Of a stretch of 64,000 nt of DNA, positions 30,478 to 39,800 are shown one piece after another. Position 1 is the first letter of the stretch. Each line of letters opens with the position of its first letter. A program made the translations under genes and the position numbers. Source of the stretch: JALYNX01 sp044867525. Lineage in GTDB: Bacteria; Actinomycetota; Acidimicrobiia; Spongiisociales; ZC4RG35. The notes under the pieces are model-generated. The model was given only the letters and a program-made list of their open reading frames with translations, did not search any database and was not told the DNA's origin. Where the stretch lies: the NCBI GenBank assembly GCA_044867525.1, contig JBIOVB010000009.1, forward strand, positions 1-64,000. The letters are read 5' to 3'.

Positions 30478-31440
30478 TCAGCCCTCCGAGTACTCGTAGT
30501 GGACCCAGTACTTCGCCGACCAGAAAAGGGCACCGGTGACCAGCACCGCCACGAAGAACAACCCCCAGGCCAGGGTTGCCGCGTACCCCATGTCGAAGAA
30601 TTGGAACCCGACCCTGAAGAAGTAGAGGGCATAGAAGTTGGTCGCCCCTCCTGGGGCCCCGCTCCCGTTGTTGAGCACGAAGGGCACCAGGAAATAGTTG
30701 AACAGGCCGATCAGGGCGATGACCAGGTTGTAGAAGATGATCGGGGTGATGAAGGGGAGGGTGATGTGGAGGAATGACCTCCACTCCGAGGCGCCGTCGA
30801 TCTTGGCCGCGTCGTAGAGGCTGGCCGGCACCCCATTCATGGCGGCGATGAAGATGATCATGGCGTTGCCTACACCCCAGAGCCCGATGAAGACCAGGGA
30901 GGGATAGACCCAGGTCGGGTCGAGCAGCCAGTCGTTGCCCGGTATCCCGAAGAAAGCGAGGATCTTGTTGGCCCATCCCTTCTGCGGGTTGAGGATCCCG
31001 CCGAAGATCAGGACCGCGGCGACGAAGGGGATGATCGAGGGCAGGAAGAAGAGCGAGCGGAATCCCCCCCGCCAGCGGGTGCCCTTGGCCACCAGGAGAT
31101 AGGCGATGAAGGTGGGGAAGAGGATCGCGACCGGGAGTGCCAGTGCCGCGAACTTGACGGTGACCAGCGCCGAGTTCCTCACCTGAGGATCGGTGAACAG
31201 CTTTTCCCAGTTGTCGAGGCCGATGAACTTCGCCGGCTCGGTGCTCACCAGGTTGAAGTCGGTGAACGAGTACCAAAGCGACAGGACCATCGGGATCAGG
31301 TACCACAGAAGGAATCCGATGATCCATGGCGCCACGAACAGGAGCCCGGCACGCCCTCGCTTGCGGGCAACCGCGCCCTTCTTGGGTCGGGATGGGGCGA
31401 CCGGAATCCCGGCCGCCCCATCTTGGGTGGTTACTGCCAA
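30478..31440 (-). CDS. Sugar ABC transporter permease, MalF type
   Basis: 320-residue permease with six core membrane helices. A basic N-terminus (KKGAVARKRGRAG) precedes helix 1 (LLFVAPWIIGFLLWYLIPMV). The EAA loop is YDAAKIDGASEWRSFLHITLP. No ATG is available; TTG at 31440 is the only sensible start, nine bases after the binding-protein stop. It pairs with the MalG-type permease downstream. As with the first sugar importer, no dedicated ATPase gene is present, so a shared ATPase is expected. Confidence 0.9.
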   Translation of the reverse strand: MAVTTQDGAAGIPVAPSRPKKGAVARKRGRAGLLFVAPWIIGFLLWYLIPMVLSLWYSFTDFNLVSTEPAKFIGLDNWEKLFTDPQVRNSALVTVKFAALALPVAILFPTFIAYLLVAKGTRWRGGFRSLFFLPSIIPFVAAVLIFGGILNPQKGWANKILAFFGIPGNDWLLDPTWVYPSLVFIGLWGVGNAMIIFIAAMNGVPASLYDAAKIDGASEWRSFLHITLPFITPIIFYNLVIALIGLFNYFLVPFVLNNGSGAPGGATNFYALYFFRVGFQFFDMGYAATLAWGLFFVAVLVTGALFWSAKYWVHYEYSEG

Positions 31441-31449
31441 GGTCGAGGC

Positions 31450-32913
31450 CTACTGACTGTTCTCTTGGAAGATGGCAGTCAGGTCCGTTTCGAGTGTCGC
31501 GATCGCGCCGGCGAGATCCAGAGCAGGATCGGTGAGGATCGCGCTCTTAAGCACGTCCATCCGCTCCTTGTACTGGCTCCACCCGGGCACGATCGTCTCG
31601 TGACTCGGGTTGTCGGCGAAGCTGGCGCTGTCCAAAGCCACCTGCCAGTTGACGCCCTGGGGATACCGCTCCTCCAAAGAGGCGAAGAAGTCCTCGGTCA
31701 GGGCAGGATTGGCCGGCGCCGCACCGTATGCCGTGAGCAGCGGAAGCGCGGCGTCGGTGAGCAGATAGCTCAGCACCGCGAACGCCTGATCCGGGTTCTC
31801 CGTAGACGCCAGGATCCGGAAGGTGTCGGCGTGCATGTTGGTGGTCACCACCCCACCATTGTTCGGCATCACCGCGATGTCCCAGAAGTCACCAACGATG
31901 TTGTTGGCGTCGTCCCTGATGCAGCAGGTGTACCAGAGATGGCTGGCCGCGATGGCCACGCTGCCCGACTGGAAGGCGTTGCCTCCGAGGGCGTCGATCT
32001 CTGCCTGGGTCGGCGAGGCGCCAACTCCCTGCACCTGGTCGAAGTACCAGCTCCACTCGTCCTCCCACTGCTGGGGAATGTCGGCGGAACCGTCATCGGT
32101 CACCGGGTATCCGGCTCCCCAGAACGACCCCTGCTGGTAGAGGGCATCGGTCCATTGCCAGATGAAGCCCCACTGGGTGGTGTTGTCGGTATCGAAGTCG
32201 GCACTCGTGGCATCGTTGCCGTTGGCGTCGACCGCCAGGATCGCCGAGATCTCGGCCACCTTGTCGAAGTCCCAAGGGCCCTCGTACTCGGTGCCTTCTC
32301 CGTAGACCGCGGCGCCGTCCGCGCCGTACTCCTGGGGTGGGTAGGGCAGTCCGGCCTCGTCGAACAGCGCCTTGTTGAAGTAGACGAACGATGGGAACGA
32401 GGCGAAGGGGAGACCGGGAAGGGTCCCATCCGGTTCGCGGAAGTTCTCGATCGTCTCTGCCGGCCAGATCGACGTGTCGAATCCGGTCGACTCAACGAGG
32501 GGCTCGAGGTCCAGATATTGGCCGGCGAAGGCATTGGAGCCGTCACGGCCTACCGGGCCGATGAGGTCGGGTGGGTTGTCCGACGCCATCTGGGTGGCCA
32601 GGGTCTCATACGCGACGTCGTTGTCAACGGTCTCCAGGACGAGAAGGATCTCGCTCTGAGCGGCGTTGAACTCATCGACGACCGCCTGCTGGGCCTCGAT
32701 CTGCTCGGGTTGGGCGCCGGCACCAAGTCCGACGAACCACCTAATCTCAACTGCCTCACCGGCGGGCGCTGTAGAGCTCGCCTGTGGGGCTGTGGTGCTT
32801 GCGGCACCACCATCGCCTGCGGTGGTGGTTGGCTCTTCTGTACCCCCATCGCCGCATGCGGCGATGATCAGAAACAGAGCCACCACCAGGGCGATGCTCT
32901 TCCATCGTTTCAT
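31450..32913 (-). CDS. Sugar ABC transporter substrate-binding lipoprotein
   Basis: Family 1 extracellular solute-binding protein, 487 residues. It has a lipoprotein signal with lipidated C20 (LIIAAC) and a Thr/Ala/Ser-rich linker. Conserved blocks include VEIRWFVGLGAG, the GNAFQSGSVAIAASHLWY segment and the C-terminal DALKSAIL-like helices. GGAG precedes the ATG, which overlaps the lacI-type stop by ATGA. It is the second gene of the operon, so the regulator and the sensor of sugar are produced together. Confidence 0.93.
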   Translation of the reverse strand: MKRWKSIALVVALFLIIAACGDGGTEEPTTTAGDGGAASTTAPQASSTAPAGEAVEIRWFVGLGAGAQPEQIEAQQAVVDEFNAAQSEILLVLETVDNDVAYETLATQMASDNPPDLIGPVGRDGSNAFAGQYLDLEPLVESTGFDTSIWPAETIENFREPDGTLPGLPFASFPSFVYFNKALFDEAGLPYPPQEYGADGAAVYGEGTEYEGPWDFDKVAEISAILAVDANGNDATSADFDTDNTTQWGFIWQWTDALYQQGSFWGAGYPVTDDGSADIPQQWEDEWSWYFDQVQGVGASPTQAEIDALGGNAFQSGSVAIAASHLWYTCCIRDDANNIVGDFWDIAVMPNNGGVVTTNMHADTFRILASTENPDQAFAVLSYLLTDAALPLLTAYGAAPANPALTEDFFASLEERYPQGVNWQVALDSASFADNPSHETIVPGWSQYKERMDVLKSAILTDPALDLAGAIATLETDLTAIFQENSQ

Positions 32914-34016
32914 TGCTCTCCGTTCTCCTCCGTGCCCCCGGCTTTTCCACCGACCACTCGGCCGGCGCGGCCCGCCCCGGGGTTGGGCGCGGCCAATCCG
33001 CTTCCGGTCACCCCCGTCAGGCCTCCCACCGTCGACTGTCTGATCACCAACTCGGTTGGCAATAGGACGCGACGGGGTCCACCCTCGGGGTTTTCCAGAA
33101 GACTCAAGAGGGCGCGCGCAGATTCGCTGCCCTGGGCATGCACTCCCTGCCGGATCGTGGTCAGGGGAGGGCTGAGCTCAGACGCCACCGGGAGATCGTC
33201 GAACCCGGCAAGCGCCACGTCCTCGGGCACCTTGAGACCGGTCCTCGAGATCGACTCCATGGCACCGCTCGCGGTTGCGTCGTTGGCGCAGAAGATGGCG
33301 TCCACCCCGAGGTCGACTAGTTCGGCCGCTGCCTGCGCGCCCACGGGTTGGGTGAAGTCGCCCTCCACGACGAGGTCATCGCCATCGAGGCCGGCGCGTG
33401 CCATGGCGCGTTGATATCCGGTCAGGCGATCCTCACCGGCGACGCTTCCCCGGCGCCCGGTGATATGGCCGACACGCGACCGACCGATATCGATGAGGTG
33501 AGTTGTGATGGTGTCCGCCGCGCCGACGTTGTCTATGTCGACGTAGCTGGCGGCGAGGTCCGAGCGGCGATGGCCGATGAGGACAGTGGGCAGGTCAGAA
33601 GCAAGCAGGCCATCCACCAGAGGGTCGTCGAGGTTGTCTGCGGACACGATGACACCATCCATGAGGCCGGTTCCCAGGATCCGATTGAGGGTCTCCTCCT
33701 TGCTCCTGTTGCCCAGCCACAGCATCATCCCGCTCGCCCGATCGGCGAGCACGTCGCTCACCCCGTGGAGAAGGGCCACGAAATACGAGTCTTCGAAGAG
33801 GACGGGGGGGTCGACATGCATGACCACACCCACCACCCCGGTTCGCCCCGACGCCAGGGAACGTGCCGCGAGATTGGGCCGATAGTTGGTGCCCTCGATG
33901 ACCTCGAGCACCCGGCGCCTGGTCTCCGCAGAGACCGGGCCCCCGTTGATGACCCGGGAGACGGTGGCACGGGAAACACCGCTGAGTTCGGCCAAGTCGT
34001 CGAGCGTGCGCGCCAT
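32910..34016 (-). CDS. LacI-family transcriptional regulator
   Basis: LacI/GalR repressor, 368 residues. The N-terminal helix-turn-helix and hinge helix read LDDLAELSGVSRATVSRVING and NYRPNLAARSLASGRT, followed by a periplasmic-binding-protein-like effector domain ending VIRQSTVGGL and a Gly/Ala-rich tail. ATG at 34016 has GGAG eight bases upstream. It is the first gene of an operon with a sugar binding protein, two permeases and a beta-glucosidase. Two LacI-type operators lie directly upstream, so autorepression relieved by a glucoside or glucose derivative is likely. Confidence 0.93.
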   Translation of the reverse strand: MARTLDDLAELSGVSRATVSRVINGGPVSAETRRRVLEVIEGTNYRPNLAARSLASGRTGVVGVVMHVDPPVLFEDSYFVALLHGVSDVLADRASGMMLWLGNRSKEETLNRILGTGLMDGVIVSADNLDDPLVDGLLASDLPTVLIGHRRSDLAASYVDIDNVGAADTITTHLIDIGRSRVGHITGRRGSVAGEDRLTGYQRAMARAGLDGDDLVVEGDFTQPVGAQAAAELVDLGVDAIFCANDATASGAMESISRTGLKVPEDVALAGFDDLPVASELSPPLTTIRQGVHAQGSESARALLSLLENPEGGPRRVLLPTELVIRQSTVGGLTGVTGSGLAAPNPGAGRAGRVVGGKAGGTEENGEQ

Positions 34017-34034
34017 CCGCCGGGCTCCTCCTCC

Positions 34035-34048
34035 TGAGAGCGCTTTCA
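34035..34048. promoter_or_regulatory. LacI-type operator, site 1
   Basis: TGAGAGCGCTTTCA matches the LacI-family palindrome TGAAAGCGCTTTCA with one change. It is 18 bases upstream of the regulator's ATG, where binding would block promoter escape. The centre-to-centre distance to site 2 is 75 bp, about seven helical turns. Confidence 0.8.
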
Positions 34049-34109
34049 AACATACAGGCGATTATCAGACGCTGTCAATCAAATCAGGATGGGATTTCCG
34101 CGATTTCTT

Positions 34110-34123
34110 GGGAAGCGCTTTCA
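34110..34123. promoter_or_regulatory. LacI-type operator, site 2
   Basis: GGGAAGCGCTTTCA has a perfect right half (GCTTTCA) and a left half with two differences. Together with site 1 it flanks an AT-richer stretch that should contain the operon promoter, a layout that suits repression by a looped tetramer. Confidence 0.75.
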
Positions 34124-34161
34124 AGACAGCCTCTTTTGCCCAATCGAGCTAGGGATGACTG

Positions 34162-35400
34162 TCAGCCCTCGAGGTAGCTCTGATAGAGCCTTCGGGCGTG
34201 TTCCCAGGGTTCGGCGTAGTACTCCTCGACCGTGATGTCGAGGGACAAGGCCCTCGCCGGGGGCCGGATCGTGGGTCGGGTGGCGGAAAACCGTCGCACA
34301 ACATCGGCATGCGGCTTGAGCGAGCCATCGGGTCGGACCAGCCCGAAATGCCGCTCATGGATCGCCCCACCAGGATCACAAGGAGGGCGGTCCCAGAGGT
34401 CCTCGGCGTAGTCGGCGAAGCACCAGAGGAAAGCGCCGGTTGCCCCAACCTCGACCAACCGGGGCAAGACCTCCCCCACATATCGGGCGAGCTCCTCCTC
34501 CCCGGCCATGAACTGAGTACGCGCCCGCCCATAGGAGACCCATTCCCAAACCACCGATTCACTATTGAGCGGAGCGGTGCACCCGCCCCACTCCTCGGCG
34601 AGGCATGGCTTGCCGCTGAGCGCGGTGACCAGGGCGCAGAGATAGGGGACGAAGTCGGGGTCGAGAGCGTGTCGTGCCCAGTCGACGTACATGGGGTAGC
34701 CATGCATCACCGCGACATCGCTCTCGGCGAAGACCTCATCGACCCGCAGCCCGTTGTCCTCGAACAGGCTCGCGGTGTGGAGCCCGGTGGTCACAGGGTG
34801 CGAAGGGTCGAGCTCGTGGATCGTGGCAGTCATCTCCGCCACCCAGGCCCGTCCCGCGGCCGGTGAGCGGGGGTGGGCGAAGAGGTCGGGCTCATTCCCC
34901 AGGTTCCACATCCAGATCGCCTCGTGGTCGCGATAGGCAGACACCACAGTCTCCACCAAGAGCCGCTCCGCCCTGAGGGCTTCGGGATCGTGGAACATGT
35001 TCCGATACGCGGTGTCGACCACCCGTCCCCCACTCACCACCTGACGCACGTGGGGCGAGGGATGGGTCGCCGCTTCCGGGTCGAGGAGCCACCCCGGCGA
35101 CCAGTTGGGCCCGCTCATGTGGCCGGTGAAGAAGGTGACGTCGAGGCCGAGCCCGCGCTCCGCAGCCAGATCGCACACAGCGCCGAAATCCGCCATCCGC
35201 TCGGTGGACACCCGAGCCGGCGTCGGCTGCCAGTCGTCCCAGAGCAGGAACAGGCGGACCACACTCATCCCCATCGCGGCGATGACGTCGAACTCCTCGG
35301 CCACCTCTCCACGATCGAAGTCGCCCCACCAATACATTGCCTTGCGCCGGGGCCAGTAATTGACACCCAGCGGGAACGGTTTGCCCGTTTGGTCATCCAT
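34162..35400 (-). CDS. GH5-like intracellular glycoside hydrolase
   Basis: 412-residue TIM-barrel hydrolase of clan GH-A. The acid/base is E170 in WNLGNEPD, and the probable nucleophile is E270 in CLAEEWGG (the GH5 EFG equivalent). The N-terminus FPLGVNYWPRRKAMYWW resembles exo-acting mannosidase/glucosidase subfamilies. It has no signal peptide. ATG at 35400 has GGAGGGAG upstream. The start overlaps the stop of the kinase gene by eight bases. It ends 145 bases before the LacI operon and so may add a second activity, such as beta-mannosidase, to glycan use. Exact linkage is unknown. Confidence 0.82.
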   Translation of the reverse strand: MDDQTGKPFPLGVNYWPRRKAMYWWGDFDRGEVAEEFDVIAAMGMSVVRLFLLWDDWQPTPARVSTERMADFGAVCDLAAERGLGLDVTFFTGHMSGPNWSPGWLLDPEAATHPSPHVRQVVSGGRVVDTAYRNMFHDPEALRAERLLVETVVSAYRDHEAIWMWNLGNEPDLFAHPRSPAAGRAWVAEMTATIHELDPSHPVTTGLHTASLFEDNGLRVDEVFAESDVAVMHGYPMYVDWARHALDPDFVPYLCALVTALSGKPCLAEEWGGCTAPLNSESVVWEWVSYGRARTQFMAGEEELARYVGEVLPRLVEVGATGAFLWCFADYAEDLWDRPPCDPGGAIHERHFGLVRPDGSLKPHADVVRRFSATRPTIRPPARALSLDITVEEYYAEPWEHARRLYQSYLEG

Positions 35401-35926
35401 TGGGACTCCCTCCGACGAGTTGATCGGTGAGAACGGCGACGGCATGGGCGACCTCGAGACTGGTCGTGTCGAGAATCATGTCGGCGCAGGCCTCGTAGAG
35501 ACCGGCCCTGCTCTCCAAGCGTGCGGCCTCCTCCTTCCCTATTTGGCGCCGGTGCGAGGAAGCCGGCAAACGCTCACCAACGACCGACTCGTCGGCCTTG
35601 AGCCAGATGCATCGGACGAGGTCGAGAGTCGCTCGCACATCGACGTCTTCGATGACGCTGGCCGCCGCCGCCACGACATGGGGTCGCTCCAAGGACAGCG
35701 CCTCCCAGAACACCTCGAGCTCCAGCTCATGGAGCGCGGCGACCCCTGAATCTGCAGCGATCGCGGCACCATCGCGCCCGGTCCGCTCCACGATCTGCCT
35801 GTCGGAATCGGTGAACGGCAGCCCGAGCTCACGGGCGAGCCCTTCCCCGATGCTCGTCTTGCCGGACGCCATGGCACCCACGATCACGATGTGATCGGCA
35901 GCGGCGGCACGGGTGTCAGCGGTCAC
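35393..35926 (-). CDS. P-loop kinase, shikimate/gluconate-kinase-like
   Basis: Small nucleotide kinase fold, 177 residues. Walker A is GAMASGKTSIG, and DSDRQIVERTGRDGAAIA matches the DxD substrate loop of shikimate kinases. However, the GGG motif expected around residue 85 reads VVAAAAS and the GExxFR motif is absent, so shikimate is probably not the substrate. An Arg-rich lid (LPASSHRRQIGKEE) is present. It overlaps the GH5-like gene, so a sugar or other carbohydrate alcohol may be the acceptor. Function is uncertain. Confidence 0.75.
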   Translation of the reverse strand: MTADTRAAAADHIVIVGAMASGKTSIGEGLARELGLPFTDSDRQIVERTGRDGAAIAADSGVAALHELELEVFWEALSLERPHVVAAAASVIEDVDVRATLDLVRCIWLKADESVVGERLPASSHRRQIGKEEAARLESRAGLYEACADMILDTTSLEVAHAVAVLTDQLVGGSPNG

Positions 35927-35993
35927 ACGCCGACCTTATCGGGCAGCGACGTCCCGGCCTCCTACCATCTCGCACCCTGGCAAGGGAGGGCAC

Positions 35994-37739
35994 ATGGGCC
36001 GATCGATGGGAACCTCGACCACGGGGGTCGTGGCCCTGCTCCTCACCGTTGCCTGTACCTCCCTGCCCACGACCAACTCCGCCGCCCCGAATTTGTCATC
36101 ATCAACATCCTCCGTCAACGGACCTCAGGTCACATCGGCCGAGATCTCAGCGGAGGCCGTTGGCAACTACGAGACGATCGAGATCGTTGTCGGCCTCGAT
36201 GCCGAGTATTCCAACCCGTTCGATCATCGCCAGGTGGCGCTCGACGCAACGTTCACTGCCCCGGATGGATCGGCGTTCGAGGTCCCCGGGTTCTGGGATG
36301 GTGACGAGAGTTGGAGAGTCAGATTCGCGCCGTCTCAGGTTGGCGACTGGGAATTCGAGATCGAGGTTTCCGACAGTACCGGATCCAGCCGGCCATCCTT
36401 GGGCTCGTTTTCCGTGAATCAGTCCCCGCGCCATGGGTGGCTCCGGATCGGCAGCGAGGTCGACCCCTCATACAGCCCCCGCTACCTGGCATGGAGCGAT
36501 GGGACCCCGTGGTATGGACGGGGCCATGCCGACCTGGACATGGCCCTTGGCGGTCCCGACCCCGGTGGTGGTGGGCTCCTCGCCTTCGAAGAGATGCCCG
36601 AATCCGGCGAGAACATGGTGATGTGGTGGCCCTCGTGGGGCAACAACTTCGCGGCACAGGACTACGACCAGTACGCCTCAGCCCAGATGTCGATCATCGA
36701 CTTCGTCCTGCGCGACGCCGAGGAGCATGGAGCAACTGTGGTGTTCACCATCTGGACCCACCAGTACCTGCGCACCAATGCACATCCTTGGGGCGATGCC
36801 CTGTGGCAGCAGAACGGATTCAGCCAGCTCACGGATGTGGCCGGGTTCTTCACCGACCCCGAGTCGCTGGCCTGGCAGGAGAACTACTACCGCTACATCA
36901 TCGCCCGCTGGGCTCACTCCCCCGCGATCGCAATGTGGCAGACCATCACCGAGATCGACGGGACCGAGGCCTACGACCGGACCGACCCCTGGCACGAGTT
37001 CGTCAACTCCTATTTCGTGGAGCACGACCCCTATCGCCACCCGACGACGGCCACCATGTCGGGGGCGGTGGACTGGCCTCGGGGTCACGAGGCCATGGAT
37101 GTGGCCCAGGTGCACCTCTATGACTTCCTGGAACACCCGCCCCTCCAGACCGCAGAGCGGTTCGCCTCCTGGACCCGGCTGATGTGGGATCGAGTCGAGA
37201 AGCCGAACTGGGTCGGCGAGTACGGCTGGCGCGGCCAGCAGTGGTACCCGGAGTTGATGCATCACTCCAATTGGGCGTCGCTGGCCGCAGGTTCGGCGAT
37301 GACCCCCATCGAATGGAACGACGATTCGGCTTACGGGCAATTCGATGAGGCGATGAAGGAGGACATGTTGCGGTTCGCCACCTTCGTCGAGGAGACTCCG
37401 CTGGTCATCTGGGACCCGTCGCCGGTGACGATCTCATTCAGCGATCCGAACGTCCGGGGATGGGGCGTGGCCGGCGAGGAGGGTGGGGTGATCTGGGCCC
37501 AGGACTTTGCCCTCGAGGAGGCCGCAATGGAGGAGATCCGGGCCGACCAAACCATGCGTTCCGGAGTCATCGCCACGGTTGACGGCTTGGCTACCGGATC
37601 GTGGGAGGTCTACCCCTACGACACCTGGGCCGGGATCTGGCTGGAGCCAGTGACCATCGAGTGCGCCGCCGGGGAAGCGTGCGGCCTCCCGCTTCCGGAT
37701 TTCGAGAGGGATCTGGCCTTGCGTCTGGAGCGGGGGTGA
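35994..37739 (+). CDS. Secreted DUF5060-type glycoside hydrolase lipoprotein
   Basis: 581 residues. A lipoprotein-like signal ends at C21 (LLLTVAC) and is followed by a Ser/Asn-rich linker. Residues about 45-145 form a DUF5060 beta-sandwich (ALDATFTAPDGSAFEVPGFW, then WRVRFAPSQVGDWEFEI). The rest is a TIM-barrel hydrolase domain of the apiosidase/GH-A kind, with candidate catalytic E320 in ITEIDG and E409 in VGEYGW. GGGAGGG precedes ATG 35994. It is divergent from the kinase/GH5-like pair. Likely acts outside the cell to trim plant or algal glycans feeding the importer. Specific substrate unknown. Confidence 0.82.
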   Translation: MGRSMGTSTTGVVALLLTVACTSLPTTNSAAPNLSSSTSSVNGPQVTSAEISAEAVGNYETIEIVVGLDAEYSNPFDHRQVALDATFTAPDGSAFEVPGFWDGDESWRVRFAPSQVGDWEFEIEVSDSTGSSRPSLGSFSVNQSPRHGWLRIGSEVDPSYSPRYLAWSDGTPWYGRGHADLDMALGGPDPGGGGLLAFEEMPESGENMVMWWPSWGNNFAAQDYDQYASAQMSIIDFVLRDAEEHGATVVFTIWTHQYLRTNAHPWGDALWQQNGFSQLTDVAGFFTDPESLAWQENYYRYIIARWAHSPAIAMWQTITEIDGTEAYDRTDPWHEFVNSYFVEHDPYRHPTTATMSGAVDWPRGHEAMDVAQVHLYDFLEHPPLQTAERFASWTRLMWDRVEKPNWVGEYGWRGQQWYPELMHHSNWASLAAGSAMTPIEWNDDSAYGQFDEAMKEDMLRFATFVEETPLVIWDPSPVTISFSDPNVRGWGVAGEEGGVIWAQDFALEEAAMEEIRADQTMRSGVIATVDGLATGSWEVYPYDTWAGIWLEPVTIECAAGEACGLPLPDFERDLALRLERG

Positions 37740-37742
37740 TTA

Positions 37743-38768
37743 TCAGCTCTCGCTGGACTCAGCCCAGAGATTGAGCTCACCTTCCACCGCAAAGCGGTCG
37801 ATCTCCGCCAGCTCTCCGTCGTCGAACCCGGGATGGTCGAAGGCCCCGAGCAGATCGGCGATCTGGGCCCAGTTGCGAGCCCCCACCAACGCCGAGGTGA
37901 CTGTGGGTCGGCGAAGCACCCAGGCCACCGCCATCTGCGCCAGGGTCTGCCCCCTGCGGCCTGCGATCTCGTTCAGGCCGCGGACCCGGGCCAGGTTTTC
38001 CTCAGCGAGCATTCCCCGGTCGAAAGAGTCGCCGGTGATCGCCCGCGAGTCCGCCGGCACCCCGGAGAGATACTTGTCACTGAGCAGCCCCTGAGCAAGA
38101 GGGGAGAACACGATGCATCCGACGCCTTCCTCGTCGAGCACATCGAGCAGGCCGTCCTCCACCCAACGGTTGAGCATGGAGTAGGAGGGCTGATGGATGA
38201 CACAGGGCGTTCCCATTCCACGGAGGATGGCGACGGCCTCCCTGGTGGCATCGGGCCCGTAGGACGAGATCCCCGCATACAGCGCCTTGCCCGAGCGAAC
38301 CGCGTGGTCGAGAGCGCCCATCGTCTCCTCGAGTGGCGTCGAGGGATCGTGGCGGTGGGAGTAGAAGATGTCGACGTAGTCGAGCCCCATACGACGCAGG
38401 CTCTGATCGAGGGACGCAATGAGGTACTTGCGCGATCCCCACTCCCCATAGGGACCGTCCCACATCCAATAGCCGGCCTTGGTGGAAATGATCAGCTCGT
38501 CCCGGTGGGGACCGAGGTCAGAGGCGAGGACCGCGCCGAAATTTCGCTCCGCCGAGCCCGGTGGCGGCCCATAGTTGTTGGCCAGGTCGAAATGGGTGAT
38601 TCCCTGGTCGAAGGAGCGGAGCAGCATGTTCCGCATCTCGTCGCTCACTCCGCCACCACCGAAGTTGTGCCACAGGCCGAGTGAGATCCGGGGAAGCAAG
38701 AGGCCGCTACTCCCGGAGCGGGCGTAGGGGATTCGTGAGTATCGATCAGACGCGGGTTGGTACGACAC
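37743..38768 (-). CDS. Aldo/keto reductase, YghZ-like
   Basis: NADPH-dependent aldo/keto reductase, about 341 residues. Landmarks are ITHFDLANNYGPPPGSAE (the catalytic Asp and Tyr), ISTKAGYWMWDGPYG (catalytic Lys), the SHRHDPSTPLEETM segment (catalytic His) and ALVGARNWAQI at the cofactor end. It is closest to the L-glyceraldehyde-3-phosphate reductase (YghZ) branch. Start is GTG 38768 or TTG 38774; neither has a clear Shine-Dalgarno sequence. It follows E1 beta on the same strand and is the last gene of the long minus-strand cluster. It may detoxify an aldehyde released by the pathway. Confidence 0.87.
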   Translation of the reverse strand: MSYQPASDRYSRIPYARSGSSGLLLPRISLGLWHNFGGGGVSDEMRNMLLRSFDQGITHFDLANNYGPPPGSAERNFGAVLASDLGPHRDELIISTKAGYWMWDGPYGEWGSRKYLIASLDQSLRRMGLDYVDIFYSHRHDPSTPLEETMGALDHAVRSGKALYAGISSYGPDATREAVAILRGMGTPCVIHQPSYSMLNRWVEDGLLDVLDEEGVGCIVFSPLAQGLLSDKYLSGVPADSRAITGDSFDRGMLAEENLARVRGLNEIAGRRGQTLAQMAVAWVLRRPTVTSALVGARNWAQIADLLGAFDHPGFDDGELAEIDRFAVEGELNLWAESSES

Positions 38769-38825
38769 AGTCAATTGTGATTGCCGCCCGGCCGGGGGCT
38801 GCTTCCTCGTGACGAGCTCCCCATT

Positions 38826-39800
38826 TCAATCCAGACTCTTCTTGATCGTCGCGTGGATGCGATCCACCGACGGGATGGCGAGGTCCTCGAGGTTCTCCGC
38901 GGCGGGGAGCGGGATGTGGGGCGTGGTGATCCTCACCACCGGCCCGTCGAGATCCCAGAAGGCCTCGTCGGCGACGATCGACGCCACCTCGGCGCCCCAG
39001 CCGCACAGCCTTGGGTTCTCCTCGACCGTGTAGAGCCGACCGGTCTTGGCCACCGACGCGAGCACGGTCCGCGTGTCCAAGGGCACCAAGGTCCGGAGGT
39101 CGATCACCTCCGCTGAGATCCCCTCCTCGCCCAAGCGCTCTGCGGCATTCACGGCCCGGGGGACCATGAATGCCAGCGCGACGATGGTGCAGTCGGTTCC
39201 CTCACGGACCACCTTCGCCTCCCCGAGCCGGGCCACGATCTCGTTGTCGGGCACCTCGGCCTTGGCGGCGAGTAGCGACTTGTGCTCGAAGAACACCACC
39301 GGGTCCGGGTCGCGCACCGAGGCCGCCATGAGACCGATGACATCTTCCGGCGTGGAGGGGGCCACGACTTTGAGACCCGGGATCATCATGCACCAGTTCT
39401 CAACGCTTTGGCTGTGCTGAGCGCCGAAGCGCACCCCTCCCCCGTTGGCGGTCCGGATCACCACCGGGATCGTGAGTTGGCCGCCGGTCATGTATCGGCT
39501 CTTCGCCATCTCGTTGGCGAGCATGTCGAAGCACACCGCGAGGAAGTCCGAGAACATGATCTCGGCGATCACCGGAGTCCCGGTCATCGCAGCGCCCATC
39601 GCCGCCCCCACGATCGCCTGCTCCGAGATCGGGGTGTCACGAATCCGGTCCGGTCCGAACTCCTCGAGCAGCCCCACTGTGGTCTTGAACACCCCGCCCG
39701 CACTGGCGATGTCCTCCCCAAGCATCACCAATGATGGGTCACGTCTCATCTCCTGGGCGATGCCCCTGGCAACCGCCTCCCGATAGCTCAGTTCCGCCAC
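38826..39800 (-). CDS. 2-oxoacid dehydrogenase E1 component, beta subunit
   Basis: Transketolase-like pyrimidine-binding and C-terminal domains, 324 residues, with the family motifs GEDIASAGGVFKTTVGL and GQHS-like FGAQHSQSVENWCMMIPGL. It completes the thiamine-diphosphate site together with the alpha subunit. GTG at 39800 overlaps the alpha-subunit stop. It could belong to an acetoin, branched-chain or pyruvate dehydrogenase; no E2 acyltransferase or E3 gene is adjacent. It would supply an acyl or aldehyde group from a 2-oxo acid produced in this locus. Confidence 0.9.
   Translation of the reverse strand: MAELSYREAVARGIAQEMRRDPSLVMLGEDIASAGGVFKTTVGLLEEFGPDRIRDTPISEQAIVGAAMGAAMTGTPVIAEIMFSDFLAVCFDMLANEMAKSRYMTGGQLTIPVVIRTANGGGVRFGAQHSQSVENWCMMIPGLKVVAPSTPEDVIGLMAASVRDPDPVVFFEHKSLLAAKAEVPDNEIVARLGEAKVVREGTDCTIVALAFMVPRAVNAAERLGEEGISAEVIDLRTLVPLDTRTVLASVAKTGRLYTVEENPRLCGWGAEVASIVADEAFWDLDGPVVRITTPHIPLPAAENLEDLAIPSVDRIHATIKKSLD

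Noticed and set aside
31423..33414. 663-residue open frame antisense to the sugar-binding protein and LacI gene
   Set aside because: It runs opposite two well-supported genes and has Arg/Gly-rich low-complexity composition typical of antisense frames in high-GC DNA.
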